Notes under the pieces: generated by a model
Databases searched by the model: none
Seen by the model: only the letters and a program-made list of their open reading frames with translations
Told to the model about the DNA's origin: nothing
Source of the DNA: Chlorokybus atmophyticus
Taxonomy: Eukaryota > Streptophyta > Chlorokybophyceae > Chlorokybales > Chlorokybaceae
NCBI GenBank assembly: GCA_009103225.1
Contig: RHPI01002090.1
Coordinates: 509,863 to 573,862, forward strand
Length of the DNA stretch: 64,000 nucleotides
Direction: 5' to 3'
Shown here: positions 30,856 through 54,154 of the stretch, piece after piece
Numbering within the stretch: the first letter of the stretch is position 1
Layout: every line of letters starts with the position of its first letter
Program-made: the position numbers and the translations under genes

Positions 30856-31690
30856 CTTCTGATCAAGCTCAATCATCGTGCAACCTATGTTATATGCACA
30901 CCGTAAAGTACACATTCCTTCATTTACAGCATGAGATCCTCTTCGCGCTACATATATGCTGGTACTGAACCGTTCCATCACTTGTGGTGACGGCCACTGG
31001 TTGACCTCATTATGTGCTGCATGTGTTGGCAACTAGCACTGCCTGAGTTGGCTCACGAAGTCAGAAAGTGTTCGTGCTGCCAACTAGGCAGCATGGTTAT
31101 GGTACAACACTACAGCTCGTCAAGGTGGTCAGATTTCCTTCCAGAATGGAATTGCAGTCACCGTTGCAAACCGCTATATTTCTTGCCTGAGTACATGGTA
31201 GCGTTCAACAGGGTCATGGTGTCCTTGGACATGTTCAAGTTGTCAGCTACATTGACCCAATCAACCTTCAATTGTTGTGCAAAGATGCGGATGTTGCTGT
31301 GTCTGCTTGATTCTGGCCCCTCTACTCCACCCGTGGGGCCAGTACCCACCACGACCAACATGGACGATTGTTGGGATGGCAGGTGTGAACGTGTCTACGT
31401 AGCGGCGTACATCAAATGCAGGACATGCGCATGCACAACGTGTAGTTCAGTCAGCACGTAGCAACACATGCAAGGTGTCGTACAAATGACAATTTGTTGA
31501 CCACTGGGCTACTACTAGCACGCTAATCTACTGCCTCTACCCGGTTAGACATGCAGCAGTCAATATGCAGTTGGTAATCACCTGCCCACATGGGCGTTGG
31601 TCAGTTGTTGGCGCTTTCGGTCACACAGATAGCATGCAAATTGGCGACCAGGACTCCCCCTCCCTCTCTCCCTGGCTCCGCCTCTTTCCT
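30856..31690. other. No confident gene
   Basis: An open plus-strand frame at 31012-31461 and an opposing one at 31158-31361 (containing FAQQLKVDWVNVADNLNMSK) are present. Neither was recognised. The latter has protein-like composition and could be an exon. Confidence 0.25.
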
Positions 31691-32215
31691 CGCCCTCTGC
31701 TAGCGACGCAGCAGGGTTTGCTGGGTTGTGTCGTAGTTGCGTTGCACTGCCGACGTCAGCAGTGCCTGGTCCAGTGCCCTTGGTGGCCTCCGAACACGGT
31801 CGAGATACGCGCATGCTCTTGGATGTCACGATCACCGCATGCGGCGAGCAACCGGGAGGCGCAGCGAAGGCGGCGGAGCAGGCGAAGCGGCGAAAATACC
31901 ACGATCACCCCGCCGCCGACACATTCCATCCCCTCGTCGCCGAGTCGCACGGCACCCTGGGCCAGAGTTTTCACGACGTCATCGACACATGCGCTAGGAG
32001 GGCGCTGGCTGCACGTGACCTGCCATTGCGCAGGCTATCAGGCTACTTGGCTCTGTACCGGCAGCGCGTGTCTTGCGCGCTGCAGCGCGCCCAGGGCATC
32101 ACCATCCTGGAGCGGGGGGCGGCAGTCGTTGCGGCAGTACCAGGCTGGGGTCCGGTCCAGACGGCGGCGCCAACGGCGGAAGCGGACGCTGTGCTGGCAG
32201 CTGCGGCAGTGTAGT
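31690..32215 (+). pseudogene. C-terminal fragment of a non-LTR-type reverse transcriptase protein
   Basis: The frame reads RMLLDVTITACGEQPGGAAK, AEQAKRRKYHDHPAADTFHP, LVAESHGTLGQSFHDVIDTC and ends at TAG 32213. The pattern 'DVTV... A..AE..K..KY ... F.PLV.E..G' is the familiar tail of LINE-like reverse transcriptase proteins, after the polymerase domain. No polymerase core was found upstream, so this is a truncated relic, as 5' truncation by target-primed reverse transcription would leave. The family call is by pattern only. Confidence 0.5.
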
Positions 32216-32441
32216 TGTGTAGGCGTGCTTGCATGCCGCTGACATGCGTGTGAGTATTCTTGTGCAATGATAGGCAGGGATGACAGTGCATAGCTTGGTG
32301 TGACGATTTTGCTGTTAGTGTCACAGCAGTGCCCTCCGCACAGGTTGTGCTGTGTTCGGTTTGGGTGCTGGGCTGGTTAGGTGCTGGTTGGGGTTGGGTG
32401 GTGGGGTTGGTTTCCTGCGTCTCCGGCATGGGCAAGCTGTG

Positions 32442-33083
32442 CTACCACACAGCGTGCTCCCCATGCGGTCTTTGCGGGGTGCGACACTTGCACGCCTGAT
32501 ACACCAACTGGTACAGCAGTGGAGGCGGTGTACAGTATGCGTAGCTGCCGGTGCGTAGCATCTGCTGCCTCAGCGTGGCCAACAGACGTTTCAGAGGATG
32601 TCCATCGTTGTGCATTGCCACCAACAGGTCCACCATGGCTTGGATGAAGTGCGTGCGATAAGTGCAAACTTGCACAAACCTCACGAACTGCGATTGCACC
32701 ACGCCCAGCTTGATACAGCGGGCCACATTGGAATCTGGTTGTGGTGCGCGGTGATGTGCTGCAGCACTGTACGCCGGTAGGTCGCGCTTGCAGTACAGTT
32801 TGGTGCATATGCCATCCGCCGTTTGAAACACTGCGTATTCCAGAAATGGTAGCGTGGTACCTTCTGCTGTACGTGACACCGTCACAATGTGCCGCGGGTA
32901 CACACCGCCGCCTGGTGTCCCTGGTGCCTTGTACAACAGCTCTTGGAACTCCGGTAGGTCTGCTACAAAGAGATCATCAGTGTACGCGCAGGATTCCCTG
33001 TGTACAACGTTGCAGCAGCGACATGTATGTGTGCGTGCATGCTTGAGTAAACGTGTGCTGATTGGTTTGGATGTGATTGCCAT
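32442..33083 (-). pseudogene. Reverse transcriptase-like fragment (Penelope-like or related)
   Basis: Minus-strand frame with AYTDDLFVADLPEFQELLYK (possible YxDD site), then YPRHIVTVSRTAEGTTLPFL, a K-Y-C-K-R-D segment, SNVARCIKLGVVQSQFVRFV, CTYRTHF and HNDGHPLKRLL. The order 'DD ... FL(D/E)(L/Y) ... lYxKrd ... S.v...ikl.v...Q..R....C...f ... GyP...l' matches the thumb and post-catalytic region of some eukaryotic retroelement reverse transcriptases such as Penelope-like elements. No endonuclease domain or upstream fingers were seen. A further open stretch at about 33340-33490 on the same strand might belong to it. Confidence 0.45.
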
Positions 33084-35597
33084 ACCCTACGCATGCGTGC
33101 GTGCATGCGTGCGTGCGCGTTGGTTGGAGCTGTGTGGGCCCGTGGGCGAGAGCGCGTGTGAGTGGCGTCTATATCAGCGTGCAAGCTGACACAACAGTGT
33201 GGAACTGTAACGGTGTGGAACGTAAGGATTGCACTGCAGACCATGTACATAGGCAAGTCTCATGGACTGACTGATTGACCGATAAACCCGTGCCCACCCA
33301 CAACAAGGCAATGCGTACATGTGTACTACAGAAGTGGTAAGGGGAAGGGGGGAGTTCGTGCAAAGTCCATTATGCACATAACCCATTGGGTTAATTTCTT
33401 TGCTGTCTTCCACAAAGAACACGTACATGTGTGTAATAGTTGAGGTTGAGTTGTGTTTGCTGGTGGTCATGACGAATGTATGAACTGCTGTTGGTCTATG
33501 TATCAAATTTCCTCATCTACTCGATCTGCTGACCTTTGTGATTAGTCGACTCTACACATAGCAAGAACATCGAGACAATCTCTCCTTATTTGCCCTTTAG
33601 CGCTATAACGTCACCGGCGCCATGTATGAATCATGTCACAAAGTTTGGTGTGCACCCAACATAATTAAATGCATGCTTGATTTGGTTGGTAATTACCAAC
33701 ATAAGGCACAACCAAAGTTGGAAATACACGCAATTGCAGCAGACTATTACTTGTACATCTTACCACACCGTACACACGCGTATGCAGCGCACACAAATTC
33801 ACAAGCCTAGCAATACACATGCGGTTGCAAAGACCATCCATACACGTGTACATGTACGGTTGCGCATAGTGACGGCGCTACGGGGCTGTCAGATTGAAAT
33901 TGTGATATTGTGTGTGCTTGCACATGTATTGATGATTATCCTATATACCCTAGCACTTTCTGACGGCCTTATATGATAGTGGTTCTTGACTACATATACA
34001 CCACAAGTATTCTGACTGCTATCACTCATGACCAACACGGCTAGCATGACCAACATGCATGTTCCAACGGTCATGTTGCAGTCATTTTTGAGATGCAGGC
34101 GTTGTGCCGAAACCATAAGAGTGCACCAGCTGCAGTGGACAGCTTCCCGCATGGCAACTGTCTCACTGTGGCGTTGCTTGCTTAGGTGCGGACTTTGAGT
34201 GTGGTGGTGGGCAGTGAGCTACTTCAATATATACATACTTCAAGCTGGCCCACCAGTGGTGATCTTGGTCAATGTCTGTTGTGTGTAGGGGGTTGGGCCA
34301 AATCGTGTTGCAGTGACTCGTTGATGTATGCTTGCTGATTTGTGACGGTTGAATGAAAGCAAGCACTGTGTGAAGTGGCCATTGCGATATGATGTTATAT
34401 ACACACTCGCTGGCTCTCACGACGCCATCTGCGAGAACGCCGCATCTCCGTGGTAGGATGTAAGGGCACGATGCCTAGCCCAACACTGGTGTCACTGCAT
34501 ATCATATCATGACTGCCATTACCTGCGCTCTTTTATAACGATTAAGTTTTATTATATAGGAAGTATGAGTACGCACTTGTTGTATGGCAACCACTCATTG
34601 TCATTATATGCGCGAACTCTTCTAGCCGCCAATGCTCCGCCCCTTGCTCCAGGTTGCGCGCAAAGGCGCAGCACATGCTGAAAGTCCTTGCCAGCCATGC
34701 GTTTCCATTGCAACAACTGAAAAGTTGCACATACTGAGCACTCACACGTGACCACGCACATAAACTCCCACCAAACAAACCAACAAACCAGCCACACACT
34801 ACTGCGTGGATGTGCATAGCTCTTTCCTACATTGGACATTGGAGGCAGAAGTGCTCTCCTGTTTGCACACAATCTCATCGGTAATACTCAATTGGAGAGG
34901 CCAACTCAGATAAATGAACAACGATGTGCACCATGACAGCCAAATCAACATCTGCTGTCTGCATTGTGGAGCCACCCTAGCAGACAGCAGAATGTGGATT
35001 TGACATGACACCGTAGCACTGCTCAGAAGAAACCAGTGACGATCGATTGCTAACCTGGAAGAAACATGAGGCCAATAAACTGGTATACAAGGCCAACATT
35101 TGTCTAGTTTCAAACTTACTCAGCTGGCGCGGTCTATCTACAAGCAATGTACAAGGTGTTAACCTGCGGTGATGCAGGGTGCAACAACCCTGCAATTGGC
35201 GTACAACCAGCATTTAGCGGGCTGAATACTTCAGCGACCAAGCCACCCAAGAAGAACGCCACTCAATGCTCTACAGGTTGGTAGCAGTAGTTACAGAGCT
35301 GCTGCTGTTGCAGGTGTGTACTCTCCGTCAATGTCTTGTTCAGGTTTACGATCACTCAAATCGACAGCAGTGTTTGGATTGAAACCGTGCGCCAGCTTGC
35401 TTTGCTGCATGTGTAAGGCAAGTCAGAAGCACCATGGCGGATTATACTTCAAATGATGCTTGAAGTAAAGCAAGCTGTATTAAGATACTATACATATAAC
35501 ACCAGATCTATCGACTAACACAACCTCAACTGGTCATGAGTCATGACACCGCAGTCGCAAAAAGATGCAGGCTGTTAGATCAGTATTTGTGCAGGGC
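33084..35597. other. Intergenic, possible minus-strand exon near 34.6-34.75 kb
   Basis: Mostly short frames and TG/CA-rich sequence (GTGTGCGTGCATGCGTGCGT-like runs near 33095). On the minus strand at about 34730-34590, after a TTTTCAG acceptor, the frame reads LLQWKRMAGKDFQHVLRLCA, then GGALAARRVRAYNDNEWLPY. It is followed at about 34910-34835 by another exon-like piece ending at a GTAGGA donor. This could be an unrecognised gene. No other support. Confidence 0.25.
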
Positions 35598-38500
35598 TCA
35601 TACAAGCTTCACACAACCTTGTACCTTGTTTGTCAGGTAGTTGTCAAGTGCATTTTTGCCACGCAGAACGACAGCTCCACCCACCAGCGTCTCTCTGTTT
35701 GGAGTACCCACATGATCCTCATCAAGAAGCACAGCATCAATCTCTTCAGGGTCCATGTCTGGCACCTGCCCCGTAAAATTCACCATTGTCAGCAATATTT
35801 TACTAAGCCAACAGCCCTAGCAGACGATAGGTACAATAACAATGACCATAATGCCAGCATGCGCCGCCATTGGACACGCTCTGTACAGGCTGTATCTTGT
35901 ATAAACCAATAATGAAAATGGTGCAACCAAGCGTCTGGAACCTCAGCACACTTGCCTGGAACATGGCCTCGGTCAGCAGCTTCTCCATGATGGCACGTAG
36001 CCCCCTCGCCCCAGTGTTCTTGGCCATCGCTTTGCAAGCGATGGCTTTAAGCCCTTCAGGGGTGACATGAAACTCCACCTGCAATTTAAAGTCAACGATG
36101 TGCGCGCATGCAGCGCAGAGATATAAGCGCAACATCTCAAAACAACGTCCCAAAGATAACTCACATTGTTCATGGCAAACTGGCGTTTGTATTGCCGAAC
36201 CAATGAGTTTTTGGGCTCCGTCAGTACCTGCCAGATTGAAGCAGTTTATGAAACTTTTCTCAGCCTGTTGGCAATATGCTCTTGGCGCAGGCACATGCAC
36301 TCACCTGCACAAGTTGTTCCTCATTCAGTGCCGCCAATGGCACTAAAACGGGGAAACGACCAACAAATTCAGGGATCAATCCGTACGCTATCAAATCGCT
36401 GCTTTCAACCTGCAGCACCACCACTAGTTCAACGGGAGAAACACCTGCAGCCACTGACTTTTTGAGCGAAAACAACACTCATGGACTCCACCCAATTTCC
36501 ATATCATGACCACAGGTTGCAATACAGATGTTGGCTGGCAAATTTACTTACACTCTGAAGAATAACAGAGGAAGACTGCGGACTGCTGTGTCCTTTACGC
36601 GCTCGTATTGGGGCCCCAAAGCCGATAGAAGCCTGGGAGCGTCTGCGAAAGCTGTGTCAGAACGAGCACAAACCCTCCTGCTAGTGCGAGCAAAGCAATA
36701 TGCACAAGCTGACCTCTCAACAATGGTTTTGTCGAGATCTACAAAGGCACCACCACATATAAACAAGATGTTTGTAGTGTCCATTGACACAAATTCGCTG
36801 CGAGGGTTCTTTCGTCCAGCCGTTGGAGGCACGTTGACAACCTGCCAGCCACGTTCATGTCAGCTACGAGGTTGAAATTGAACTTTGCTTACCTGCACCT
36901 AGAGCACTTACAGTGCCTTCCAGCATTTTCAGCAACGCCTGTTGTACACCTTCTCCTGACACATCCCGAGTAATGCTCACATTCTCAGACTGCAAGCACA
37001 AGAAGTGTCATAGACGCTCACACTGTAAGAACAGGTTAGCCAAGTGCTCAAGTGCGGTAGTTGTTCCAATAGATGACACATGATGCACCCTTATGACAAA
37101 CACCAAGCAGCAGCAAACATTGTGACAAACTCAGGTTGGTGGTAGGCTGCAGCAAGCGGACACACAACGTTGGAACAGTACCTTCTTGGTAATTTTGTCA
37201 ATCTCATCGATATATACAATGCCACGCTCTGCCAGCTCCATGTTTGTGCCTGCATTCTGCAGGGTAGTTTTGTCAGCTGTAAAGCACAGGTTGTGTGCTG
37301 ATCAACAAATTCGACACGCAAGTCACTGCATAGCTAACAAAGAAGCTGGAAGGCATAAACATATCTATCACTCCAGCTGTGGTTGGAGGTTGCTGTCCCA
37401 ACCACTGACCAGTGAATGTAACACCGTATTGTGCAGGTGTACAGCGACAGTGGCCATGTGCATGCAAACATATGATGCTGTCAACCAACCCTTCAAGGCT
37501 TGCACACCGACACAATAATCCAGCAACTGCGGTTCATTGTGTAGGTGTTGCTGGATGTAGCGGAACTTCAGTCGACACAAGATGCAAGTAGCGTACCTGC
37601 CACAGCTTATACAAGATGGACTCCACGTCCTCGCCCACATAACCAGCCTGTTGAAATTGGCAACAAAATCACCAAATGGTAAGCTTACTGAACTAATTGA
37701 TTCACTGATGTTGGTCCTCAACACCCTACCTGTGTTAGCGTGGTGGCATCTGCAGTAACAAAGGGGACCTTGACGAACTTAGCAAGCGTCTTCGCCAGCA
37801 AAGTCTTGCCTAAAAAGCTTGTCAGCCGCCAAGGTTGCAGAAAGCTTGTGTGCACAGTGCCTTGATTGCTCGCCCAGCAGCATACATACCTGAGCCAGTC
37901 GGGCCCATCAAAAGAACATTGCTTTTCTCCAATTCCACATCATCATCTGAGTCATGGTCTGTATCTCCGGCTGTACCACAGCCCATATGTGCGGATCGAG
38001 CCAGAGTCTCACTGGTAAACTTGTTGTCTGCTCCAGCACTGTCACTGCCTGCGTGCAAGCATTGGCCACGAGTGCCATCACGGGAATCAGCGTCCACTCC
38101 AGTGGTGGCCGCTGCCTCCCAGCCAGCAGCTGCAGCTCGTGCCTTGCGTGCGTTGAGACTGCTTTGGGCTTGAGTAGGCAGCGGCCCCGGGCCAAATGCA
38201 TCAGTTAACATACTTCCTGCAAGGAGCGGCCACATACACAAGACGAACAGCAAATACTGAGCAGCATGCACACAGCTGGGCATGTTATTGAATAGCACTT
38301 GCCTGCACCGCTTGCAGCAGTGGCAGTGGCAGTTGCAGACTGCTGTCTCTTGCTCTGAAGACTCACCCTTTTGTAATGATTGTAAACAGCAACAGACAGC
38401 ACCTGTAATGTGCACACACTGCATTTAAGTACAGCCAGATTAAACCTAGATCCTCCCCAGGATACATGGCGTTGTTAGTTGTCTAACTTGTAACAAGAGC

Positions 38501-39644
38501 CTCTGTACCAAATGTGCACCCACATCTGCAGCTTTTGTGGAAGGAATTTGGCTATATATCAACTTGACCCTAAATTGACTTGAATTGTTTCTGGTTTTTG
38601 AAGAACACTGTGATTACCAACCTTCCCGGCCAAGTTGGCCAGAACACCAGTAATACTGCTATGGACAACAGACGCGGGGTTGCCTATCGTACCTTCTTGG
38701 CTTCTTCTTGACCAACAACAAACTTGTCAAGATGTCTGCAGATCTCTGAAGGAGTTGGGAAGTTGAACTCCCCAAAGCCGCGAGAGGCGCCATCAGAGCC
38801 GCCACTGAATGACCCTCCCAGTGTTGACGCAACAGTCACACCTTGGGGTATGGACTCTACTGTGCGCTGCACAAGGATTATGAGTCAACAAAGTCCTCAT
38901 GCTTACCGCAATGCAGCCACCAGGGTGATGTGCACAATACTGCAGCAATAGATCTGGCTGCACAAAGCTGAACAAGCATGAACAACCTGCTGTACTGGCT
39001 GAGGAGGACTTGGTGGTGGTGTGTGCGGTGAGGTTATTGCAGGGCGATTGCGAACAGAGGCCCAGGAGTGACCTTGCGAGCTGTCGTGCAACCTTGTCCT
39101 CGGGGAGCTGCCCAGGACCGGAGCGCCTAATGAAGGAAGCTGCTCCACCCCATGACGGGAAGCGGTTGCATGCTCTGCATGCCTGCCAACTCGACAGGAA
39201 GGGCAGTATAAAAGCTGCGGTGCGATCGGTACATCACCATTGGGGAATGCGGGTGCACCAGATGCCTGTAATGGAGTCTGCACACGAACAGAGTAAGCTG
39301 ACGCCTACGCATAAGCAGCGATTGCCAACTTGCAAGGTGTAACTGCCATGCGAAATACTGCAACACGCCTGCATGTCAAGGACAATCAGGCAGTTGTTGC
39401 TTACTTGGCATTGCGGGCAGAGCCCACTGCCGCCTCCTACGCCGCCTCCCCTAGCTGTGACCCCGGTGAGTGTCCTGAATGCCCCGCCCTGTCGCTGCCG
39501 TAAAACTCGCTGGCTGACAGGCCAGGGATCTGAGCTCAAGCCTTCAGCGCAAAGCCCAGTTGCACGCCAACAAGTGCGTGCGGTGATTGTCGTTGTTACC
39601 AGGCCCAACTTGACCAGCCGCAACACTCCGCCGCGGCCAATCAT
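35598..39644 (-). CDS. CLPX: ClpX, ATP-dependent unfoldase subunit of Clp protease, organelle-type
   Basis: AAA+ unfoldase that feeds substrates to ClpP; plant ClpX acts in mitochondria. Fifteen exons join in phase to about 697 aa: 39644-39405, 39277-38987, 38866-38693, 38402-38303, 38216-37890, 37809-37730, 37647-37597, 37256-37182, 36989-36912, 36841-36714, 36642-36552, 36409-36305, 36227-36165, 36078-35956, 35765-35598. Visible: Arg-rich N-terminus ([14 protein letters not shown], presequence-like); a C4 zinc site split by intron 1 (CPQC ... CPSC); [19 protein letters not shown]; Walker A MGPTGSGKT across intron 5; [15 protein letters not shown] pore region; Walker [42 protein letters not shown]; and sensor-2 [12 protein letters not shown]. 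Introns 4 and 14 use GC donors (GCAAGT). A stop precedes the ATG in frame. It diverges from VIR. The exon structure is read from sequence; localisation is inferred. Confidence 0.95.
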
Positions 39645-40364
39645 GGCCGCGGCGGCCGCCGCTCTGACCTCAGCCGCTAGCTAGACGCAATCCCTGCAAA
39701 TGCCTTCTGAACGGCACAGCAAGCTTGCGAAAGCCTGTAAGCTTGCACACACCACGCGCAGCAGCGACCAGGACAATGCCAGCTGTTAGAAGCTAAGCAA
39801 GACCCTAAACTCTCAAGCTGGCAAAGCGGGCCAGCAACCAAGCCTGAGCGGAGCCCACTGAGCCGCCTTGTAGTTGAGACGTGCAACCCCACGCTCGTGA
39901 TAGCCTTAAATGAACTGCAGAACCGCAAGAGCGGCACCTTCTCCAGCGAAGTCACCACGACCGCAGCCGACAACGACAACGACGCCAACAGTACCCACGG
40001 TAACGCCCTTGTCGCTCTCAAGCAGCAAGCTTACGCCATTCTGCTTGACGGAGTTCGCATGCTCTGCGCGGCGAGAGCAGAGTTAAAGGCCAGGTCAAAC
40101 CCTAACCAGGAAACTGAACGGTGATCGGTCGGTGGACTGCAGTGAGAACAGTCATTTGGTTATCCGCCGACGCTGACTCGGATGCATTCGCAGCTCCGCG
40201 GATCACAATTGAAGGTCAGTGACGACTCGTCATAAGACTGCACAAGCTGTGCGGCTTATGCACAAGCAGTGCGAATTGCAAACCCTAGCCCTGAGCCTGA
40301 GGGCGTACATGTGCGTCAGACGGGTTGGCCATTGGCGGCATGCCGCTGCGGCGGTGGAGGTGCG
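39645..40364. promoter_or_regulatory. Shared upstream region of CLPX and VIR
   Basis: About 720 bases separate the divergent starts, so both promoters must lie here or in the 5' exons. GCGGCGGCCGCCGCGGCC lies just upstream of the CLPX ATG. A plus-strand open stretch (about 39730-40124, containing SRLVVETCNPTLVIALNELQ) lacks an upstream ATG. It could be part of a 5' leader or an unrecognised small gene. No TATA box was assigned. Confidence 0.4.
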
Positions 40365-50247
<9,883 letters not shown>

Positions 50248-51752
50248 CACTACGAACTGCTGAAGATGTTGTGGTATTGGAAAAGGCGGTTATAGCAGCA
50301 TGTGGCTCTGCGATCCACAGGTAAGGGATTCCCTCAGTATGCTCGCTGTTCAGTCGTGCACGTATGCAGGCTTATGAACAGCGGGCTATCGTTGTTTGCA
50401 GCAACTTCAAAGCATTCCTTTGTGCGTATTGTGCGTATTGGTTTGCAGTTGCTTGGCGACAAACAACTACTTGCATTCTGCATCAGAAATTTCTGCTGCA
50501 AATAATTTGCACTGCAGACAACTATTTGCAGAAATTTGCGCGATGGAGTTGTAATCTCAGTTTTCAACAGTGCAACCCAGAGCTTTGTGTACAGGTAGCC
50601 ACATGTTATGGGCAGCACACAGCAAAGGCTGTATGATGCTGTATGGCAATTTAGCTGCTGAGCTGAGTAAGAGTTGGTATGTTCAGGGTGCGGCAACACA
50701 TGCTTAGCATGCAGTTAGCTAGTGGTTGGTTTGATGAGACGCCCTTCAAGAGTGTGACAGCAAACTAGGCATCAAACGCTAGCAAATGTGTGGAGGTGAT
50801 TGGATACAATCTTCACCACAATTGGGTATTATCATTTGTGGGTGAATGCATGCGAATAACCAGCAATTTGCAGCAATAGCAGAAGTTGTGCTTTACATCA
50901 AACCTGAGCAGATGCGCTCAGATACACAGTTATATAAGTGGTGGAGGGCAAATAGTTTGAGCAAGTATGATGTGTATACAGTGCACACAGTATGTGCATG
51001 ATGCAAATACGTACAATGCCATGTAAACATGACAGTTGTATGTCACTTATCAATGACGAAAAAATTTCCAATGTTCACAATTAGTTGTAATTCAATTGTT
51101 TGCAATAGTAAATGTTTGCAAATTTGTGTCAATGATTGCTTACCAAGCTATATGTTCAAATAATTGCAGATTACAAATAGGATGTATGTGCTTGACTTTG
51201 TGTGATTATTACTTTCCCAGCAATACGTTCAAATAATTTCAGTATACCAGGTTTGGTATTTACAATTAGGAGGTATGTGCTGGACGCTGTAGTGATTATT
51301 GTTTGCCAAGCAATATGTTCAAATAATTTCAGCACACAAGTTTTGGCAATTAACTGTTATTGCTGGTAGTAGTCTGGACGACACAAATACAGTTGGCTGA
51401 TAATGCCGATTTGCTGGCATGTTGGGAAGTACCATTGCTGCACATAATCAACCAACACTTCAGTACAATCTTCAAAAGATGGTATGCTAAGCCTAGCATG
51501 CTCAATTTTAGGTTTAGGTTTCACTCAAGCAAGCAATGTGCAAATTACAGAATGGGCCATATAGCAACTATATTACTCCTCGGCAAGGTACCGAGTTTTG
51601 TGGTAGATATACACACTGCCATATTGCAGTGAAACACACGCAGGAGCTTAGCTACAGTGCAAGCTAGCATGTTCTAATAACGGGTGCGGGCAGGGAAAAA
51701 GGGATCTGACGCTGTCCAATGTTACGTAATACTCTCTGGCTGGCCGTGCGAT
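50248..51752. other. Intergenic, AT-rich; diverged tandem repeat at 51.13-51.35 kb
   Basis: This is the space between the 3' ends of VIR and PGR5 (convergent genes). No gene was found. Near 51134-51345, units of about 85 bases recur (GATTATT...CCAAGCAATATGTTCAAATAATT..CAG...TTACAA..AGG..GTATGTGCT.GAC), roughly three copies. Confidence 0.5.
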
Positions 51753-52541
<789 letters not shown>

Positions 52542-54115
52542 TGCCACCAAATGCCACACACCCTTACTTTCACGCACTGCGCCTATGCACTCCTCTCACG
52601 CAGGCTTTTGCGTCAATGTTCACTGTCGTTCCAAAATCACAGACACCACGCTAAGCCCGCACACTTTAGCCACCACTACACTCGTAACGACGCCGTCAAT
52701 GTCGCCGCCTGCGCTGCTGCCACTACATTCTCGCAGCTATCGGCTGGTTGCGTTTATGTACTTTGCGGTTACAGATGCTTCGCAGTTAAAGCCGCTGGCC
52801 CAAGTACTAACCAAACCCAGTCACGACGGCCGTTTGTGGAGCCCTGCTGCTTCCGCCTGGCGATGTTTTGGTCAAGACAGCGGTTGGCAACTGTACCACG
52901 GACCGCACGACCTTTTCTCGGTCATCCCGCTAACCGCTCTTTGCATGGGCCGGTCTGCAGCTGTGGACAAAGCGTGGTCACACAGCAGTCGTCGATCGTA
53001 AGCTCGTCATGTAAGGACCGACGGTCTGCTCGCGGTCGTACAGACGTCCAGCGCGCTAAAGCCCTCCAGTGCGAGAAACAGATATGATACGGCTGTGCTG
53101 GAGGGCCAACGAGAGCCACATGTGCGACAAAGTGGCATGACACCGTGGCAGGGCAACCGTCTTCTCCTCCTCCCCAGCCTGGCCGGCCAGCGTGGAATTC
53201 TGGTAGGCCTACAGGAATGCAGTGGTTTCGGTGTTGTCATGCTGAGTTTTTACGGGCCGTCTAGAAGCAACGTCTTACAAACAGCAAGGGTTCCAGAAAC
53301 GGTGTCATTGAACAGTGTTTAACAGTGGAAACTTTGCCACTAAGACATAATATGGTAACACTGTTCTGTACCTTGCTATCGTCAACCTCAACTAGACAAT
53401 TCTGCCTATGAAATGCCATGTGCTAGTAATCAGACAAAAACAGTCTTAACATCTGTTATATGACACTATTTTATATATTGCAATGGTAGTGTGCTGCAAT
53501 GTCATATATATCTAAATTACTTATAGATAATGAGTTCCATAATATCAGACATAATACCTTTTGGTGCGTCAAGGCTCCTTAACCGGGAGCACATAAGCGT
53601 AAGCAAAGTGTGTACGTAGAGATAATAATCATAGCTGCAATATATTATACGATATGTGGCATGCCTGCATATAAGATGCCTCCTGCCAATCTCCTGCAAA
53701 AGGTAGCGAGTTTTGCTACCATAGCCTAGTGGTTATAAAACCTGTGTTACATCAAGCATCACCTTAAGCAAAAGGCGTCAAAAATTACCATTAATTGTTT
53801 TGCAAAGCTATGGCTTCAGAGTCTTAATACTCGAGTTCGAGCTCGAGCTTGAGCTGTGCAGTAGTGCATGCGATCTGATGTGGTTCACGTGCTTGTTGCA
53901 CAATATGTTGATGTTACCAGCACCATTGCACAATATACTGACATCATGTCTGTAAGAGGGGGTGTGCTACCGCCCCCTTTAATTTCCTACCCCAACACCA
54001 CCACCAGCCACGCCGTCGGCCCACACCGCCGCCGCCGCTGCCGGGGCAGCTGCCAGAGTAAAAGATGCTCTGGCTATGGCGGCCGCTGCGCTAGCAGCGC
54101 CGCCATGCGGCTGAT
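52542..54115. other. PGR5 upstream region and intergenic DNA, no gene recognised
   Basis: The first kilobase has overlapping plus-strand frames of random-looking composition. The 53.3-53.8 kb part is AT-rich. At about 53996-54114 a plus frame reads an Ala-rich stretch (AAAAAGAAARVKDALAMAAA) that is low complexity and ends in TGA; it is not counted as a gene. Confidence 0.4.
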
Positions 54116-54145
54116 ATCGATGTGAGACATGAGTCTCACATCGAT
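54116..54145. repeat. Perfect 13 bp inverted repeat, 4 base loop, beside element C
   Basis: ATCGATGTGAGAC (54116-54128) and GTCTCACATCGAT (54133-54145) around ATGA, ending four bases before the target duplication of element C. Confidence 0.9.
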
Positions 54146-54149
54146 GTCA

Positions 54150-54154
54150 GTGTT
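54150..54154. repeat. Target site duplication GTGTT, left copy, element C
   Basis: GTGTT at 54150-54154 is repeated at 61962-61966 directly after the right LTR. Confidence 0.9.

Noticed and set aside
31012-31461. Cys-rich plus-strand frame as a gene
   Set aside because: No recognisable domain, and an opposing frame is at least as protein-like.
39677-40021. Minus-strand frame upstream of CLPX as extra N-terminal exon
   Set aside because: The CLPX ATG at 39644 has an upstream in-frame stop and the N-terminus already resembles a presequence. The frame lacks a fitting donor.
53996-54114. Ala-rich open stretch as a gene
   Set aside because: Low complexity, no start context, no downstream exon, adjacent to hairpin DNA.
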